DNA of 64,000 bases, from assembly GCF_004208415.1 (NCBI RefSeq), contig NZ_CP035758.1, positions 5,518,001-5,582,000 on the forward strand, in the 5' to 3' direction. Shown piece by piece: positions 18,510 through 27,025 of the stretch (positions are counted from its first letter, which is position 1; each line of letters opens with the position of its first letter). The position numbers and the translations under genes are program-made. A model generated the notes under the pieces. That model saw only the letters and a program-made list of their open reading frames with translations. It searched no databases and had not been told where the DNA came from. This DNA comes from Ktedonosporobacter rubrisoli (GTDB taxonomy: Bacteria > Chloroflexota > Ktedonobacteria > Ktedonobacterales > Ktedonobacteraceae).

Positions 18510-19478
18510 TCAGTCCACCACGACATCGTTTCGACGGCTCAAGCCAAACTGGGCAACCGAAATCGTGAAAACAAGCAAGAAAAGAATTACCGAGATGGCC
18601 GAACCAAGGCCCGCGTGGGTATTGCCGGCAAAGGCTTGCGAGAACATCAAGAGACCCAGCGTGCGCCCAGCATTCCCGGCTCCGCCCGTGACTTGCCCCT
18701 GGAGCAAGAGAAAGACAGGCTGAAACATTTTAAAAGCCTCGATAGTACTGAGCAACAGCACAACCAGGGTAATCGGGCGAAGCAAGGGCCAGGTAATATG
18801 CCAGAAGATCTGCCAGCGATTCCCGCCATCCACATAGGCGGCCTCGGCCAGCGTTGGCGAGACGTTTCCCAGGCCGGCCATAAAAATCACTACGCTAAAG
18901 CCCACAGACTTCCAGGTAGTGTAGACAATCACGCTAAAAAGTATCCAGTGTGGATCGCCCAGCCAATCGATCGGCGTCATATGCATAAAGCGCAAAATGC
19001 CGTTCAAGAGCCCATGATAGTTATCAAATATCCAGAGCCAGATCGCAGATGTGGCTACCATCGGCGTAATAAAGGGCGTAAAGATCGCTAAGCGCCAGAA
19101 GGCGCGCGCGCGAATCCCTGACATCAAGAGCAAGGCAAGAAAGAGGGCAAGAAAGAGCTGTACCGGGACAGAGATCAGCACATAGACTACGCTCACCTGA
19201 AGCGATTGCCAGAAGTTGGGATCGTGAGCCAGGGAAACATAGTTAGCCAGACCAACAAACGGCTGCTCACCATGGTTTAAAAAATTCCACTTAAACAGGC
19301 TCATGTAAAAGACAAAGATGGAGGGGGCATACGAGAAAATACCAAGAATAATAAAGATTGGGAGTAAATAGATGTATGCCTGCCCTGTCGAGAGCCAGCG
19401 CCGCAAGCGCGATGAAGGAGGACGGGTCACTCTAGGTACGCTAATTTCTTGCAGTATAAGATCGCGTTCCAATTTCAT
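18510..19478 (-). CDS. Carbohydrate ABC transporter permease, MalF type
   Basis: A 322-residue permease beginning MKLERDLILQEISVPRVTRP, with YIYLLPIFIILGIFSYAPSIFVFYMSL as first helix and the FVGLANYVSLAHDPNFW segment typical of MalF-like subunits. The coupling helix is LAEAAYVDGGNRWQIFWHITWPLLRPI. GGAGAAGAG precedes the ATG. First gene of the minus-strand sugar operon; its promoter must lie in the AT-rich region above 19478. The permease order MalF-MalG-binding protein (binding protein last) is less common than binding protein first. Confidence 0.93.
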   Translation of the reverse strand: MKLERDLILQEISVPRVTRPPSSRLRRWLSTGQAYIYLLPIFIILGIFSYAPSIFVFYMSLFKWNFLNHGEQPFVGLANYVSLAHDPNFWQSLQVSVVYVLISVPVQLFLALFLALLLMSGIRARAFWRLAIFTPFITPMVATSAIWLWIFDNYHGLLNGILRFMHMTPIDWLGDPHWILFSVIVYTTWKSVGFSVVIFMAGLGNVSPTLAEAAYVDGGNRWQIFWHITWPLLRPITLVVLLLSTIEAFKMFQPVFLLLQGQVTGGAGNAGRTLGLLMFSQAFAGNTHAGLGSAISVILFLLVFTISVAQFGLSRRNDVVVD

Positions 19479-20084
19479 CTCTTCTCCTGTTCGAATAGAC
19501 GTACTACATCATCATAACAATACATTTTTAAGCATTCGTAATCAAGACGCAAAAAATCCGTTAAGGAATTACATAGTCTTTTAGCGTAACACATTTATGT
19601 AGATTTCGCACCTTGCTTAATGGATAGATCCCCAGACTCTCTACTTCTCGTTTCCCCTATCTCAACTACGCCTTGTTAGCGCCTCTATTCACAGCCGTTT
19701 CACTTCTGCTAAAGAAGATGTTTCGGCTTGAGAAGCGCTTTCAGAGCAAAAATATGCTCTTATATCTCCTTTTTAGCACTTGCCAACAAAAATATGAGCA
19801 ACCACTTGACCCAAACATATTTTATAGCATACTGTATGGATCTGAACAGACAAAAAAGCTTCCAGTCAGATTATCGCCAAGCGCACCATTTCCTTGTGGA
19901 TAACAGCCTCGCTTGCACGTCATTTTTAATATGTTGCGTGGGCGCTCTTCACTATTTCTCAGATGCAGCCATTCAAGCAATGCCAAAGCGACATATGGCA
20001 TAGATAGCTCCATTTATACCTATGTCTTCAGCCTTCCTGTAAGCTGAACTATAGAGGCCATATCACCTCAAACAGATATATGCC
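19479..20084. other. Intergenic region upstream of the sugar operon
   Basis: About 600 AT-rich bases between divergent genes. Short frames exist on both strands but none has a ribosome binding site or a recognisable protein pattern. It should contain the sugar-operon promoter. Nothing else identified. Confidence 0.4.
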
Positions 20085-20257
20085 CTGGTGCTTTGTCAGG
20101 CGTCGTGTGAGGAGTGCGCCGCCTGCTGGCGGCGGAAAAGGAAGTAATGGGGCGCAGTCCCAAGCCCCAGGTCAAGGGGCACCGCAAGCTAGCGGATTGG
20201 CCGCCCTTGACAATCCCGCTGGTTTCACGCCTCACAGAAACTTTGACAGACCACTAG
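20085..20257. repeat. Dispersed CTAG-bounded element, copy 1 (173 bp)
   Basis: First of three related elements. The left end reads CTGGTGCTTTGTCAGGCGTC and the right end, read inward on the other strand, CTAGTGGTCTGTCAAAGTTT; the outermost 26 bases match at 18 positions. The interior contains GAGTGCGCCGCCTG..GGCGG, a GC-rich hairpin, then CCCTTGACAATCCCGCTGGTT shared with the other copies. It ends 43 bases before the start of the CHRD-like gene. No open reading frame; it looks like a non-autonomous transposable element. Confidence 0.8.
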
Positions 20258-20300
20258 ATATAGCGCTGAGCCAAACAAATTGGCAAGGAAGGAATTCAAA

Positions 20301-21137
20301 ATGTCTATCATTAGGCGCGTAAGCCTGCTCCCCGGCATACTGTGTATGCTACTCACGCTCTGCCTGGCCAGCACTCCAGCAGCACTGGCAAGCAATAATG
20401 CTGCGCTGCAAGTGAATGTGCAGTTACGGCACACCCCCTATGGCGCAGCGAGCCTACGCTGGAATCCTCAGACTCAGAGCCTACACGTAACCATCAAGCT
20501 AGTCGGCCTGGCCCCAAATAGTACGCATCCAGCTCATATTCACCTGGGCGACTGCAACAGCAATGGCAAGATCCTCTATACGCTTAACAAGGTGGTCACC
20601 GGAGCCAGTGGAGAGGCCGAGGTAAGCACAACTATCTCCCATGTGAAGAATGGCATCCCTGCCAACAAATGGTATATCAACGTCCATAACGGCCCCAATC
20701 TTTCGACACCGGAACAGGCTATCCCGATTGCCTGCGGCAACGTGCATAATACCCGGACTTCCAGGCACCAGGAACAAGATACCACGGTTATTTTGGACAG
20801 TACGGATGCTCCCAACCAGGCGGCCTTCGGCCATGCACAGCTCAAGCTAGAGCGGCATACGCTCACCGTCATCGTCACAGTACATGGTCTCGTGCCCGGT
20901 TCTACCCATCCAGCCCATATCCATGCCGGGCGCTGCGAAAATCAAGTGCCAGGCAGCATCGTCTATCCGCTCCACGCGCTGACCGCCAACAAGAATGGCG
21001 ATGCGACCTCGACAACTACCATTCGACATGTTCAAAAGGTCCCCCAGAACAGCTGGTACGTTAACGTGCATCGCAGCCCGAACCTTACGACGCAGACAGG
21101 CTTTGATCCGATCGTATGTGGAGACATAAATCATTAA
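20301..21137 (+). CDS. Secreted protein with two CHRD-like repeats
   Basis: A 278-residue exported protein. A signal peptide (SLLPGILCMLLTLCLASTPAALAS, cleavage after about residue 32) is followed by two homologous halves of about 115 residues. Each has THPAHIHxG-C in the first third, then a Gly-Glu/Asp-Ala-containing strand with TTI-HV, then WYxNVHxxPNL and IxCGDI/N at the end. Conserved His and Cys pairs in both repeats suggest a beta-barrel stabilised by disulfides, as in CHRD-domain or SOD-like folds; catalytic copper ligands of superoxide dismutase are not complete. AAGGAAGGA precedes the ATG at 20301. Function unknown. Confidence 0.75.
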   Translation: MSIIRRVSLLPGILCMLLTLCLASTPAALASNNAALQVNVQLRHTPYGAASLRWNPQTQSLHVTIKLVGLAPNSTHPAHIHLGDCNSNGKILYTLNKVVTGASGEAEVSTTISHVKNGIPANKWYINVHNGPNLSTPEQAIPIACGNVHNTRTSRHQEQDTTVILDSTDAPNQAAFGHAQLKLERHTLTVIVTVHGLVPGSTHPAHIHAGRCENQVPGSIVYPLHALTANKNGDATSTTTIRHVQKVPQNSWYVNVHRSPNLTTQTGFDPIVCGDINH

Positions 21138-21746
21138 GCTATATTGATGCGCCAGCGAGCAGCAGGACGCTCGCGCCCTGCCGAGCTTGTAGGCGCATCC
21201 AGCCTTACAGAAACACTACACTCATACTGGCTGTAGACCTTTTCATGGGAATATGAGAGATCTACAGCCCCACCTCTGGCCATTTCGGTTCCTTAGCGCT
21301 TTTACGCTCCTGACAAAAACCTGATCTTTCCGGCTCCCGAACTACCTGGCTTACGACCCAGGTAGCCCGCTATACTTTACATAACGCAAGCTATCAACTG
21401 ATAATCCACCCAATTTTCGCTTTTATTATCGATAGGTCTGTAACGAGAAAAGGCTCTCATTCATATTGAGAATGCACAGCTATTTTGCCAGCTTGATCAA
21501 GCCTGGAGACGCGACCCAGTTTATGCCTCATTGCACAGTTTGCGTGCTAACCTTCCTGGAGTATTAGAGCAGAGAGAATACACTCCGCCATGATCTGCAC
21601 AGCTTATACTCATAGCACTCACGAAATTTATTCTTGTCAGAAAAAAGTTGTGCTGTACTTATAAATTTCGTGATATACTGTTAAGCAACATTTCCAACGC
21701 CGTTTGTTGATAACAGCCCCGCATATATTAGGAAGCAGGAACTAGC
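21138..21746. other. Intergenic region with inverted repeats
   Basis: About 600 bases without a gene. An inverted repeat GGCTGTAGA / TCTACAGCC lies at 21229-21269, and GCGAGC / GCTCGC at about 21157-21174, both downstream of the CHRD-like gene; neither has a strong U-run. A second, perfect 12-bp inverted repeat near the phosphodiesterase start is listed separately. Confidence 0.45.
21620..21679 (+). promoter_or_regulatory. Perfect 12-bp inverted repeat, possible operator, with TATACT
   Basis: CACGAAATTTAT (21620-21631) is repeated in inverse orientation as ATAAATTTCGTG (21661-21672) with a 29-base spacer. A TATACT hexamer (21674-21679) follows directly and could be a -10 box; TTGTCA and TTGTGC lie in the spacer but at 34 and 20 bases from it, neither ideal. 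The position, 67 bases before the phosphodiesterase start, and the perfect symmetry suggest a repressor/activator site or an RNA hairpin. Confidence 0.5.
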
Positions 21747-23030
21747 ATGATCAACTCAGCCTCATTGCACGCGGTCAATGAAGCGAGGTTTTCGCAGCGA
21801 TTCATCAGGCCGCGCTACGACTCTTACTGCTTTGCCAATCTCCCCCCAACCATCGAGTTCCTCTTCACTGGCAAACAGCAGCAGCAGATGCTTCCACTCG
21901 ATGCCTTCGGGGACTTGCCAAGGAACTACACTAACGTTATCTTCTTTTTCATCGATTCTTTCGGCTGGCGCTTCTTTGAGCGAGTTTCCGAGCGTTTTCA
22001 CTTTCTTAAGGCGATTCAGACTGAAGGGGCCATCTCAAAAATGACCTCACAGTTCCCTTCGACCACGGCTGCGCACGTAACCTGTATTCATACGGGCCTT
22101 GACGTCGGTCAGAGCGGCATTTACGAGTGGAATTATTACGAACCATTGGTCGATGATATTATCACACCCTTACTTTTCTCTTATGCAAGGGATAAAGTTG
22201 TCAGAGACACAGTGAAGCGTGCTGCTATCCCCGCCGAGCGCTTTTTTCCTAAGCAGACGTTCTATCAAACTTTACAGCAGCAGGGCATTGCTTCGCATAT
22301 TTTGCAGTATCAAGCCTATACACCCTCAACCTATTCTGATATTGTTTTCCGAGGAGCCAGCGTTCATCCTTATAAAACTATTCAGGAAGCTTTCGATCTA
22401 CTGGTAGCGCTGGTTACAGCGCGCCCAACGCAACCTACTTACTATTTTCTTTACTTTGATCGCATAGATACTGCCAGCCACAACCATGGTCCCTACTCGC
22501 GGCAAGCCACAGAGGTTGCTGATAGCTTATTTACCCTGATGGATCATCTCTTCTATAAGAATATTCGGGGCAAGGCTGGCAATACACTCTTTATGCTTAC
22601 CGCTGATCATGGACAGGTTGAAGTCGATCCTCAGACTACTTTTTATCTGAACAGGCAAATGCCAGGCTTTACACGCTATCTCAAAACCAATCAGAAAGGC
22701 GCTCCTCTCGTGCCTGCTGGCTCGCCACGAGATATGTTTCTGCATATTAAAGAGGAATGCCTCGACGAGGCGGTTGGCGAACTGCGCCGGCGCCTGGCTG
22801 GCCGCGCCGAAGTCTATCCCACGCAAGAGCTCCTGGAGCAACACTTCTTTGGATTGCATGAGCCGTCGCCAGCATTACGCTCGCGCCTGGGCAACGTGGT
22901 AATTCTCCCTTATCGCTATGAGACGGTCTGGTGGTACGAAGAAGGCAGGTTTGAGATGCACTTTCAGGGACACCACGGTGGTTTGACGGCTGAAGAGATG
23001 GAGATTCCTTTACTTTTGCTACCTCTCTAA
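21747..23030 (+). CDS. Alkaline phosphatase superfamily phosphodiesterase/nucleotide pyrophosphatase-like protein
   Basis: A 427-residue protein of the type I phosphodiesterase/nucleotide pyrophosphatase family. The metal and nucleophile segments can be seen: NVIFFFIDSFGWRFF (metal Asp), SQFPSTTAAHVTCIHTG (nucleophile Thr within STTAAH), YFDRIDTASHNHGPYS (second metal Asp/His) and LTADHGQVEVDP (third metal site). No signal peptide is seen, so it may act in the cytoplasm or be exported by another route. AGGAACTAGC precedes the ATG. It stands alone, preceded by a 12-bp inverted repeat and followed by a hairpin. Substrate not assignable. Confidence 0.88.
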   Translation: MINSASLHAVNEARFSQRFIRPRYDSYCFANLPPTIEFLFTGKQQQQMLPLDAFGDLPRNYTNVIFFFIDSFGWRFFERVSERFHFLKAIQTEGAISKMTSQFPSTTAAHVTCIHTGLDVGQSGIYEWNYYEPLVDDIITPLLFSYARDKVVRDTVKRAAIPAERFFPKQTFYQTLQQQGIASHILQYQAYTPSTYSDIVFRGASVHPYKTIQEAFDLLVALVTARPTQPTYYFLYFDRIDTASHNHGPYSRQATEVADSLFTLMDHLFYKNIRGKAGNTLFMLTADHGQVEVDPQTTFYLNRQMPGFTRYLKTNQKGAPLVPAGSPRDMFLHIKEECLDEAVGELRRRLAGRAEVYPTQELLEQHFFGLHEPSPALRSRLGNVVILPYRYETVWWYEEGRFEMHFQGHHGGLTAEEMEIPLLLLPL

Positions 23031-23054
23031 GAGAGAGCCCGACAAAGCGGGATG

Positions 23055-23101
23055 GCTTCTACTCTAGAATGTTCAGGCGGGGCTGGCTATAGAGTAGAAG
23101 C
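23055..23101. terminator. Inverted repeat downstream of the phosphodiesterase gene
   Basis: A perfect 12-bp inverted repeat GCTTCTACTCTA / TAGAGTAGAAGC separated by 23 bases, starting 25 bases after the stop codon. No U-run follows, so a factor-dependent terminator or mRNA-end protection is more likely than classic intrinsic termination. Confidence 0.5.
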
Positions 23102-23138
23102 TAAACCTTATGGATGAGTGACGTTTCTCAGATAAAAT

Positions 23139-23416
23139 GGATCTGTCCCACTTTTGGTGATAGATGATAAAAATATAATATATCGTGCTTAAAGAGCGTG
23201 GAGCACACGCTGGCGTACCAATGCAAAGCTTGCACGTCCATACCCCATCCTTTTAAGCAGCTTGAGCTTGTTTACTTTTCCTTCGACAAGACCGTTGTTG
23301 AAAGGAAGGGTCAGCCCAGCAACAACTGCTTCCTTGTCGCGCAGCGCCAACATGCGCAGAAGCGCGTCACGCTTAATGGCCCGTTGCTCGCCCAATTTTT
23401 GCAAAACGTTGAACAA
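23139..23416 (-). mobile_element. ISL3-family element remnant (one end plus transposase 3' end)
   Basis: The left terminus GGATCTGTCCCACTTTTGGTGA (from 23139) resembles the terminal repeat of the ISL3 element at 26330-28153, sharing the pattern GG-TCTG-C-CA---TTGGTG. It is followed by the last 75 codons of an ISL3-type transposase on the minus strand. The other end is missing: sequence homology to the transposase stops near 23416, where a transposition gene on the plus strand begins mid-frame. This is therefore a truncated IS at a rearrangement junction. Confidence 0.75.
23189..23416 (-). pseudogene. ISL3-family transposase, C-terminal fragment
   Basis: Seventy-five codons ending LTLPFNNGLVEGKVNKLKLLKRMGYGRASFALVRQRVLHAL-stop, the conserved C-terminal block of ISL3 transposases that holds the third catalytic residue (Glu in NGLVEG). 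The first 15 residues or so no longer align with the family, so the break is at about 23370-23416. Compared with the transposase at 27026-28045 it shares the final block but is clearly a different element. Non-functional. Confidence 0.85.
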
Positions 23417-23575
23417 GAAGAGAAGTTCTCACTTCAGCACGAGCGTGAGTATGAAGAGCAGGCCCTTCGGCGGCCTTGCCTGGGACCTCATCGGGAGCTT
23501 CCGCGTTCGGACGAGGTTCCTGCCGAAATTACCATTGATTTTTCTCAACTTCGTCCGCTTTCGGAGTATCGCTGA
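23417..23575 (+). pseudogene. Truncated TniA/TnsB-type transposase tail
   Basis: An open frame on the plus strand, without its own start, reads out of the ISL3 remnant and ends ITIDFSQLRPLSEYR-stop. Its TGA overlaps the ATG of the TniB-like ATPase (TGATG), the tight coupling expected between tniA and tniB. The residual 50 or so residues are rich in Glu/Arg, as in C-terminal tails of Mu/TniA-type transposases that contact the ATPase. I infer that a full transposase gene once preceded TniB and was removed by the ISL3 insertion or a later deletion. The family is not proven from this short tail. Confidence 0.45.
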
Positions 23576-24945
23576 TGCGTACACTTCACCCGGCTCTGGC
23601 AGCCCGCTTAGCGGCATTACAGCAGTACAAGATCAAACATGCTGCTTTGGAAAAGATGGATGACCTGCTCATGAATGCTATTGATGAGCACACCAGTTAC
23701 AGCATCCTGGCTCTGTATGGACCCAGTGGGGTCGGAAAATCGACAGTCATGAGGCGGATCGTACAGCGTCGCCGTGAAGAGGAACCAGATCCAGCACGTG
23801 TGCCTGTGGTGGTGGTGCAAGCATCCCCTGAAGACGTCGGATCAGCAGCCCGTTTGGATTTTTACCGCCAGGTACTTCAGCAACTTCGTGGGCATGTGGC
23901 AGTGCGGGATCGCATCTTGAATCTGCCTCTGGCGAGCGTTCGAGCCAAAAAGAGCACCGACCCGGCGGAATGGCTCGAAATGCGTGATGCTGTCTCGTAT
24001 GCTCTCGACCTGCTCAAGGTCAAAGCGGTCTGCATTGATGAGGCTCAACATCTCATGCAAGCCGATGCTGCGCAAAAACCTTCCATTCAACTGGACTGGC
24101 TCAAATCGCTCACCAATCGCAGTAATCTGCTCTACATCCTGGTGGGGAACTTCTCGCTGTACGATTTCTGTCACCTGAACGGCCAGCTCGCCAGGCGCGT
24201 GCGCGAAGAGCAATTTTGCCGCTATCACCTGGACAGCCGGGCCGATGCAGCGGAATTTACCAGCGCGTTAAAGGTGCTCTTAGAGCAGGTCCCACTCCAG
24301 GTGAATATCTCAGAAATGCTGACGCATTGGAAATGGTTTGGCGAATGGAGTATCGGCTGTATTGGCATTCTCAGCGATTGGGTGGTAGAAACGGCGTCCA
24401 CGCTCTGCCGCGCGGGAGAAACGGCGCTTACCCTGGAGGCACTGGCAAAACATGCTTTAAAACTAGCACAACGCTTGAAGTTGGAAACGGAAGCACGCAC
24501 CGGCAAATTCAAAATTGAAGAGGCAAAGAAAGAAAGCGAACGAGAGCTTCAGCGTCTCCTGGGCAAGCCTTCGACTGTACCGATTAGTTCATCACCCTAT
24601 CTCCCATCGTCCACCAGCGCGCAAGCTCGTCCTTCGCCCGTACAGTCGTCTCACCAATCCTTCCGTATTGAACTGGCGTCTTACCGTGATCTGGTGGGTG
24701 AGCAGGTCGTCACTACACCGAGCACCAAATGCACCTATTTAGGCATCATCGAGGTGACACGCCGCCAATTTCAAGAAGCTGGCACGACCTGTGTGGAATG
24801 CCCGACTTGCGGCGCACGCCGTACCCTCAAATCTCCCAAAGATCGGCCTCACTTTCCATCGCATCCGAGGCGCTTAACTCCTCCTCCAAAGGGAGAACGG
24901 CGCTGGACAGAGTGGGAAGAGATATGGAAAGTGGTCGAAGACTGA
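23575..24945 (+). CDS. TniB/TnsC-like AAA+ transposition ATPase
   Basis: A 456-residue AAA+ ATPase. Walker A GPSGVGKST is at residues 49-57, Walker B VCIDEAQHL at about 152-160, followed by LLYILVGNFSLYDF (sensor 1) and an arginine-rich NGQLARRVREEQF. After the ATPase core there is a Ser/Pro-rich linker (about 336-366) and a C-terminal tail with a small Cys cluster (C406, C409, C412). The ATPase type and the coupled truncated gene upstream point to the regulator subunit of a Tn7/Tn5053-type transposon. TniQ, resolvase, TnsA and target-selector genes are absent, so the element is degenerate and the ATPase an orphan. Confidence 0.8.
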   Translation: MRTLHPALAARLAALQQYKIKHAALEKMDDLLMNAIDEHTSYSILALYGPSGVGKSTVMRRIVQRRREEEPDPARVPVVVVQASPEDVGSAARLDFYRQVLQQLRGHVAVRDRILNLPLASVRAKKSTDPAEWLEMRDAVSYALDLLKVKAVCIDEAQHLMQADAAQKPSIQLDWLKSLTNRSNLLYILVGNFSLYDFCHLNGQLARRVREEQFCRYHLDSRADAAEFTSALKVLLEQVPLQVNISEMLTHWKWFGEWSIGCIGILSDWVVETASTLCRAGETALTLEALAKHALKLAQRLKLETEARTGKFKIEEAKKESERELQRLLGKPSTVPISSSPYLPSSTSAQARPSPVQSSHQSFRIELASYRDLVGEQVVTTPSTKCTYLGIIEVTRRQFQEAGTTCVECPTCGARRTLKSPKDRPHFPSHPRRLTPPPKGERRWTEWEEIWKVVED

Positions 24946-25032
24946 CGTAGCAGTGCCCATCGCCAAACATTTCTGGCAAAGGGCCAGCTTTTCGCGAAGC
25001 CTGAGCAACTTCCAGCAGTGAAAGGATACAAC

Positions 25033-26214
25033 ATGACAACCTACATCTTTTTACCTCCACCCGGCTTTGGACATGTGAACCCAACGTTGGCTATTGCCCA
25101 TGAACTCGTGCAACGTGGTCACGAGGTGATCTATTATCTTCCAGAGCCATTTCAAGAGGCGGTGCAGGCCACTGGAGCGCTCTTTCGTCCCTACGACTCC
25201 AAGCTGATGAAAAATCTGCATCCAACGGTGATGGTTGAGGAGTGCCGTCACGTCTTGGGGCAAGTGCTGGATCATATTGCTGCGGAGAGACCAGACGTGA
25301 TAGTATATGAGCCATATCTGTGGGCACGCATCGTGATCGAAGTCCTCAAGGTTCCTGCTGTTGCGCTGCACTCCAGCTATGCCATCAATGAGCACTTCAA
25401 CTTGTTCTCCCTGTTCAATCAGCACGTCCCTGGCATGCAGGAGATCTGGGCTCAGATCAAGGCGGGGTTAGCAGAAATCTGCACCACCTATCATGTGGCT
25501 CCGTTTGATCTCCAGAGCGCGGCTCTACAGGTCGAACCACTCAATATCGTCTTTCTGCCCAGAGCTTTCCAACCACGAGCCGATACGTTCGACGAGCGCT
25601 ATCTCTTTGTTGGCCCCTCGATCTTGCCCCACATCAGACCCATCGACTTTCCGCTTGACAGGCTCGACGAGAGCCGACCCTTGCTCTACATCTCACTGGG
25701 TACCGTTTGGAATGATCGACTCGCGTTCTTTCAGCAGTGTTTTGAAGCCTTTGGTGCAAGCGACTATCAGGTGGTCCTCTCACATGGTCGGCGCATTGAC
25801 CCTGCCATGCTCGGTCCCATCCCAAACAACTTTCTGGTCTGCGCACAGGCTCCCCAACTCTCGCTCCTCTCTCGTGCGCGCGTCTTTGTCACCCACGGCG
25901 GAATGAACAGCGTCATGGAAAGTCTTTTCTCTGGTGTCCCTCTCGTGGTTCTTCCTCAAATGGGCGACCAGTTCTTGACGGCGCAGGAGGTAACACAGAG
26001 AGGACTGGGCATCGCCCTCGACCAGGAGACGGTGAATGCCACGACACTACGCGAGACAGTTGGGCGAGTCGCGCGCGAACCCAGCTGGCGTTCGGCTACT
26101 TCGCAGATGCAGCGCATCGCCCAGGAAGCGGGAGGCTATCAGCGTGCAACCGATGCCATCCTCCAGTTTGCTGAGATACGCAGGAACACAAAGCAAGGAG
26201 AAATCTTCTCTTGA
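25033..26214 (+). CDS. MGT-family (macrolide-type) glycosyltransferase
   Basis: A 393-residue GT-B fold UDP-glycosyltransferase. N-terminal MTTYIFLPPPGFGHVNPTLAIAHEL holds the typical GH-NP motif with the acceptor-side His; the C-terminal nucleotide-sugar domain shows LLYISLGTVWN, FLVCAQAPQLSLLSRARVFVTHGGMNSVMESLFSGVPLVVLPQMGDQ. This pattern matches the MGT/YjiC subfamily that glycosylates macrolides, flavonoids or other small hydrophobic acceptors. AAAGGATACAAC precedes the ATG at 25033; a GTG five codons earlier is possible. It sits alone between two mobile-element remnants, so horizontal acquisition is plausible. A role in self-resistance or detoxification is inference. Confidence 0.88.
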   Translation: MTTYIFLPPPGFGHVNPTLAIAHELVQRGHEVIYYLPEPFQEAVQATGALFRPYDSKLMKNLHPTVMVEECRHVLGQVLDHIAAERPDVIVYEPYLWARIVIEVLKVPAVALHSSYAINEHFNLFSLFNQHVPGMQEIWAQIKAGLAEICTTYHVAPFDLQSAALQVEPLNIVFLPRAFQPRADTFDERYLFVGPSILPHIRPIDFPLDRLDESRPLLYISLGTVWNDRLAFFQQCFEAFGASDYQVVLSHGRRIDPAMLGPIPNNFLVCAQAPQLSLLSRARVFVTHGGMNSVMESLFSGVPLVVLPQMGDQFLTAQEVTQRGLGIALDQETVNATTLRETVGRVAREPSWRSATSQMQRIAQEAGGYQRATDAILQFAEIRRNTKQGEIFS

Positions 26215-26397
26215 AATGCATGGGGATCAGCTCCCTTGACTGGCTGCTGATCCACAACAGCCCTTGCTTCATACGTGCTTGGGCGTTACGCTCTCTCTAT
26301 CTTGTCCCGCATGACACCGAAAAGATATGGGGTCTGGCACAAACTTGGTGGTGCTCGGTTGCTTTCTGAGATAGCATGATTTATCATAGAGAATAAT

Positions 26398-27009
26398 GGC
26401 TATTCGGCTTTTGTTGTGGTTTACCACACTCAATTGTTAAACGAGTGGATCGCTGACAGGTAGTTTTCCGGGTGCAATCTTCATCACCGTATTCTTTAAA
26501 GCCCCGAACAGTTGGTCATCAATGTGAAATCTCTCTTTGTTCATTTCAAGCCCTTGAAGGAAATCTCTCTGACTGCGTTCCGAGGCCGCTATCCAGTCGC
26601 ACATCATTTCAATGATTTGGATGAGGTTCATTTGAGAGATACCTTGCTCAAAAAATTCGGGATGGTGGTCATTGACAGCATAATGGTGCTGGATGGCAGG
26701 CTTGATCGTATCGAGAGCGGCCTTGAATTCTGATGATCCGTAGGCGTGCTTCTGAAGCTCTGGAAAAGCTTTCTCGTACAACTCAAACTCTTCTTCAGAA
26801 AACTTTGAGTTGTCATGTCCAGTCGCTCGCTTGAATAATTCATTTGCAACAATCTGCATATATCCAGCTACACGCTGTTTGTGATCTATCAGATCTTTTA
26901 CATAGTCGCTTGGCATCTTTATCCTCTCTATTTGTTGAAGAAGCACATCCTGAAAATGTTTCTACAATCGACATACATTGTGTTCAAACACAACAAAAGC
27001 CGAATAGCC
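26398..27009. mobile_element. Nested 612-bp cassette with 21-bp perfect inverted repeats
   Basis: GGCTATTCGGCTTTTGTTGTG at 26398-26418 is perfectly repeated in inverse orientation at 26989-27009. Just inside each copy lies a small palindrome: GTGGTTTACCAC on the left and GTGTTTGAACAC on the right, different in sequence but both self-complementary. The only gene is the DUF5662 protein. The ends have the GGCTATTCGG look of other ISL3-type termini, so this is best read as a passenger-gene-bearing non-autonomous element inserted just behind the stop codon of the ISL3 transposase. No clear target duplication. Confidence 0.8.
26437..26916 (-). CDS. DUF5662 family protein, cargo of the nested element
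   Basis: A 159-residue predicted cytoplasmic protein matching the DUF5662 pattern: N-terminal YVKDLIDHKQRVAGYMQIV, then RATGHDNSKFSEEEFELYEKAFP and the His-rich AIQHHYAVNDHHPEFFEQG, ending with IEMMCDWIAASERSQ. The clustered His/Asp residues look like a metal site; similar proteins are frequent in phages and mobile DNA. No catalytic function is known to me. GAGGA-TAAAG precedes the ATG at 26916 (a longer frame starts at 26946). The gene lies entirely between the inverted repeats of the 612-bp cassette. Confidence 0.82.
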   Translation of the reverse strand: MPSDYVKDLIDHKQRVAGYMQIVANELFKRATGHDNSKFSEEEFELYEKAFPELQKHAYGSSEFKAALDTIKPAIQHHYAVNDHHPEFFEQGISQMNLIQIIEMMCDWIAASERSQRDFLQGLEMNKERFHIDDQLFGALKNTVMKIAPGKLPVSDPLV

Positions 27010-27025
27010 AAAATACCCCTTTCCG

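Noticed and set aside
23575..24945. CRISPR-associated transposon (CAST) component
   Set aside because: No Cas gene, TniQ or CRISPR array lies within the window near this TniB-like ATPase, and its length differs from the short TnsC of type V-K systems.
26398..27009. CRISPR-like or palindromic repeat array around the DUF5662 gene
   Set aside because: Only two inverted copies exist, at the ends of a gene-bearing segment; there is no repeat-spacer periodicity. Terminal inverted repeats explain it.
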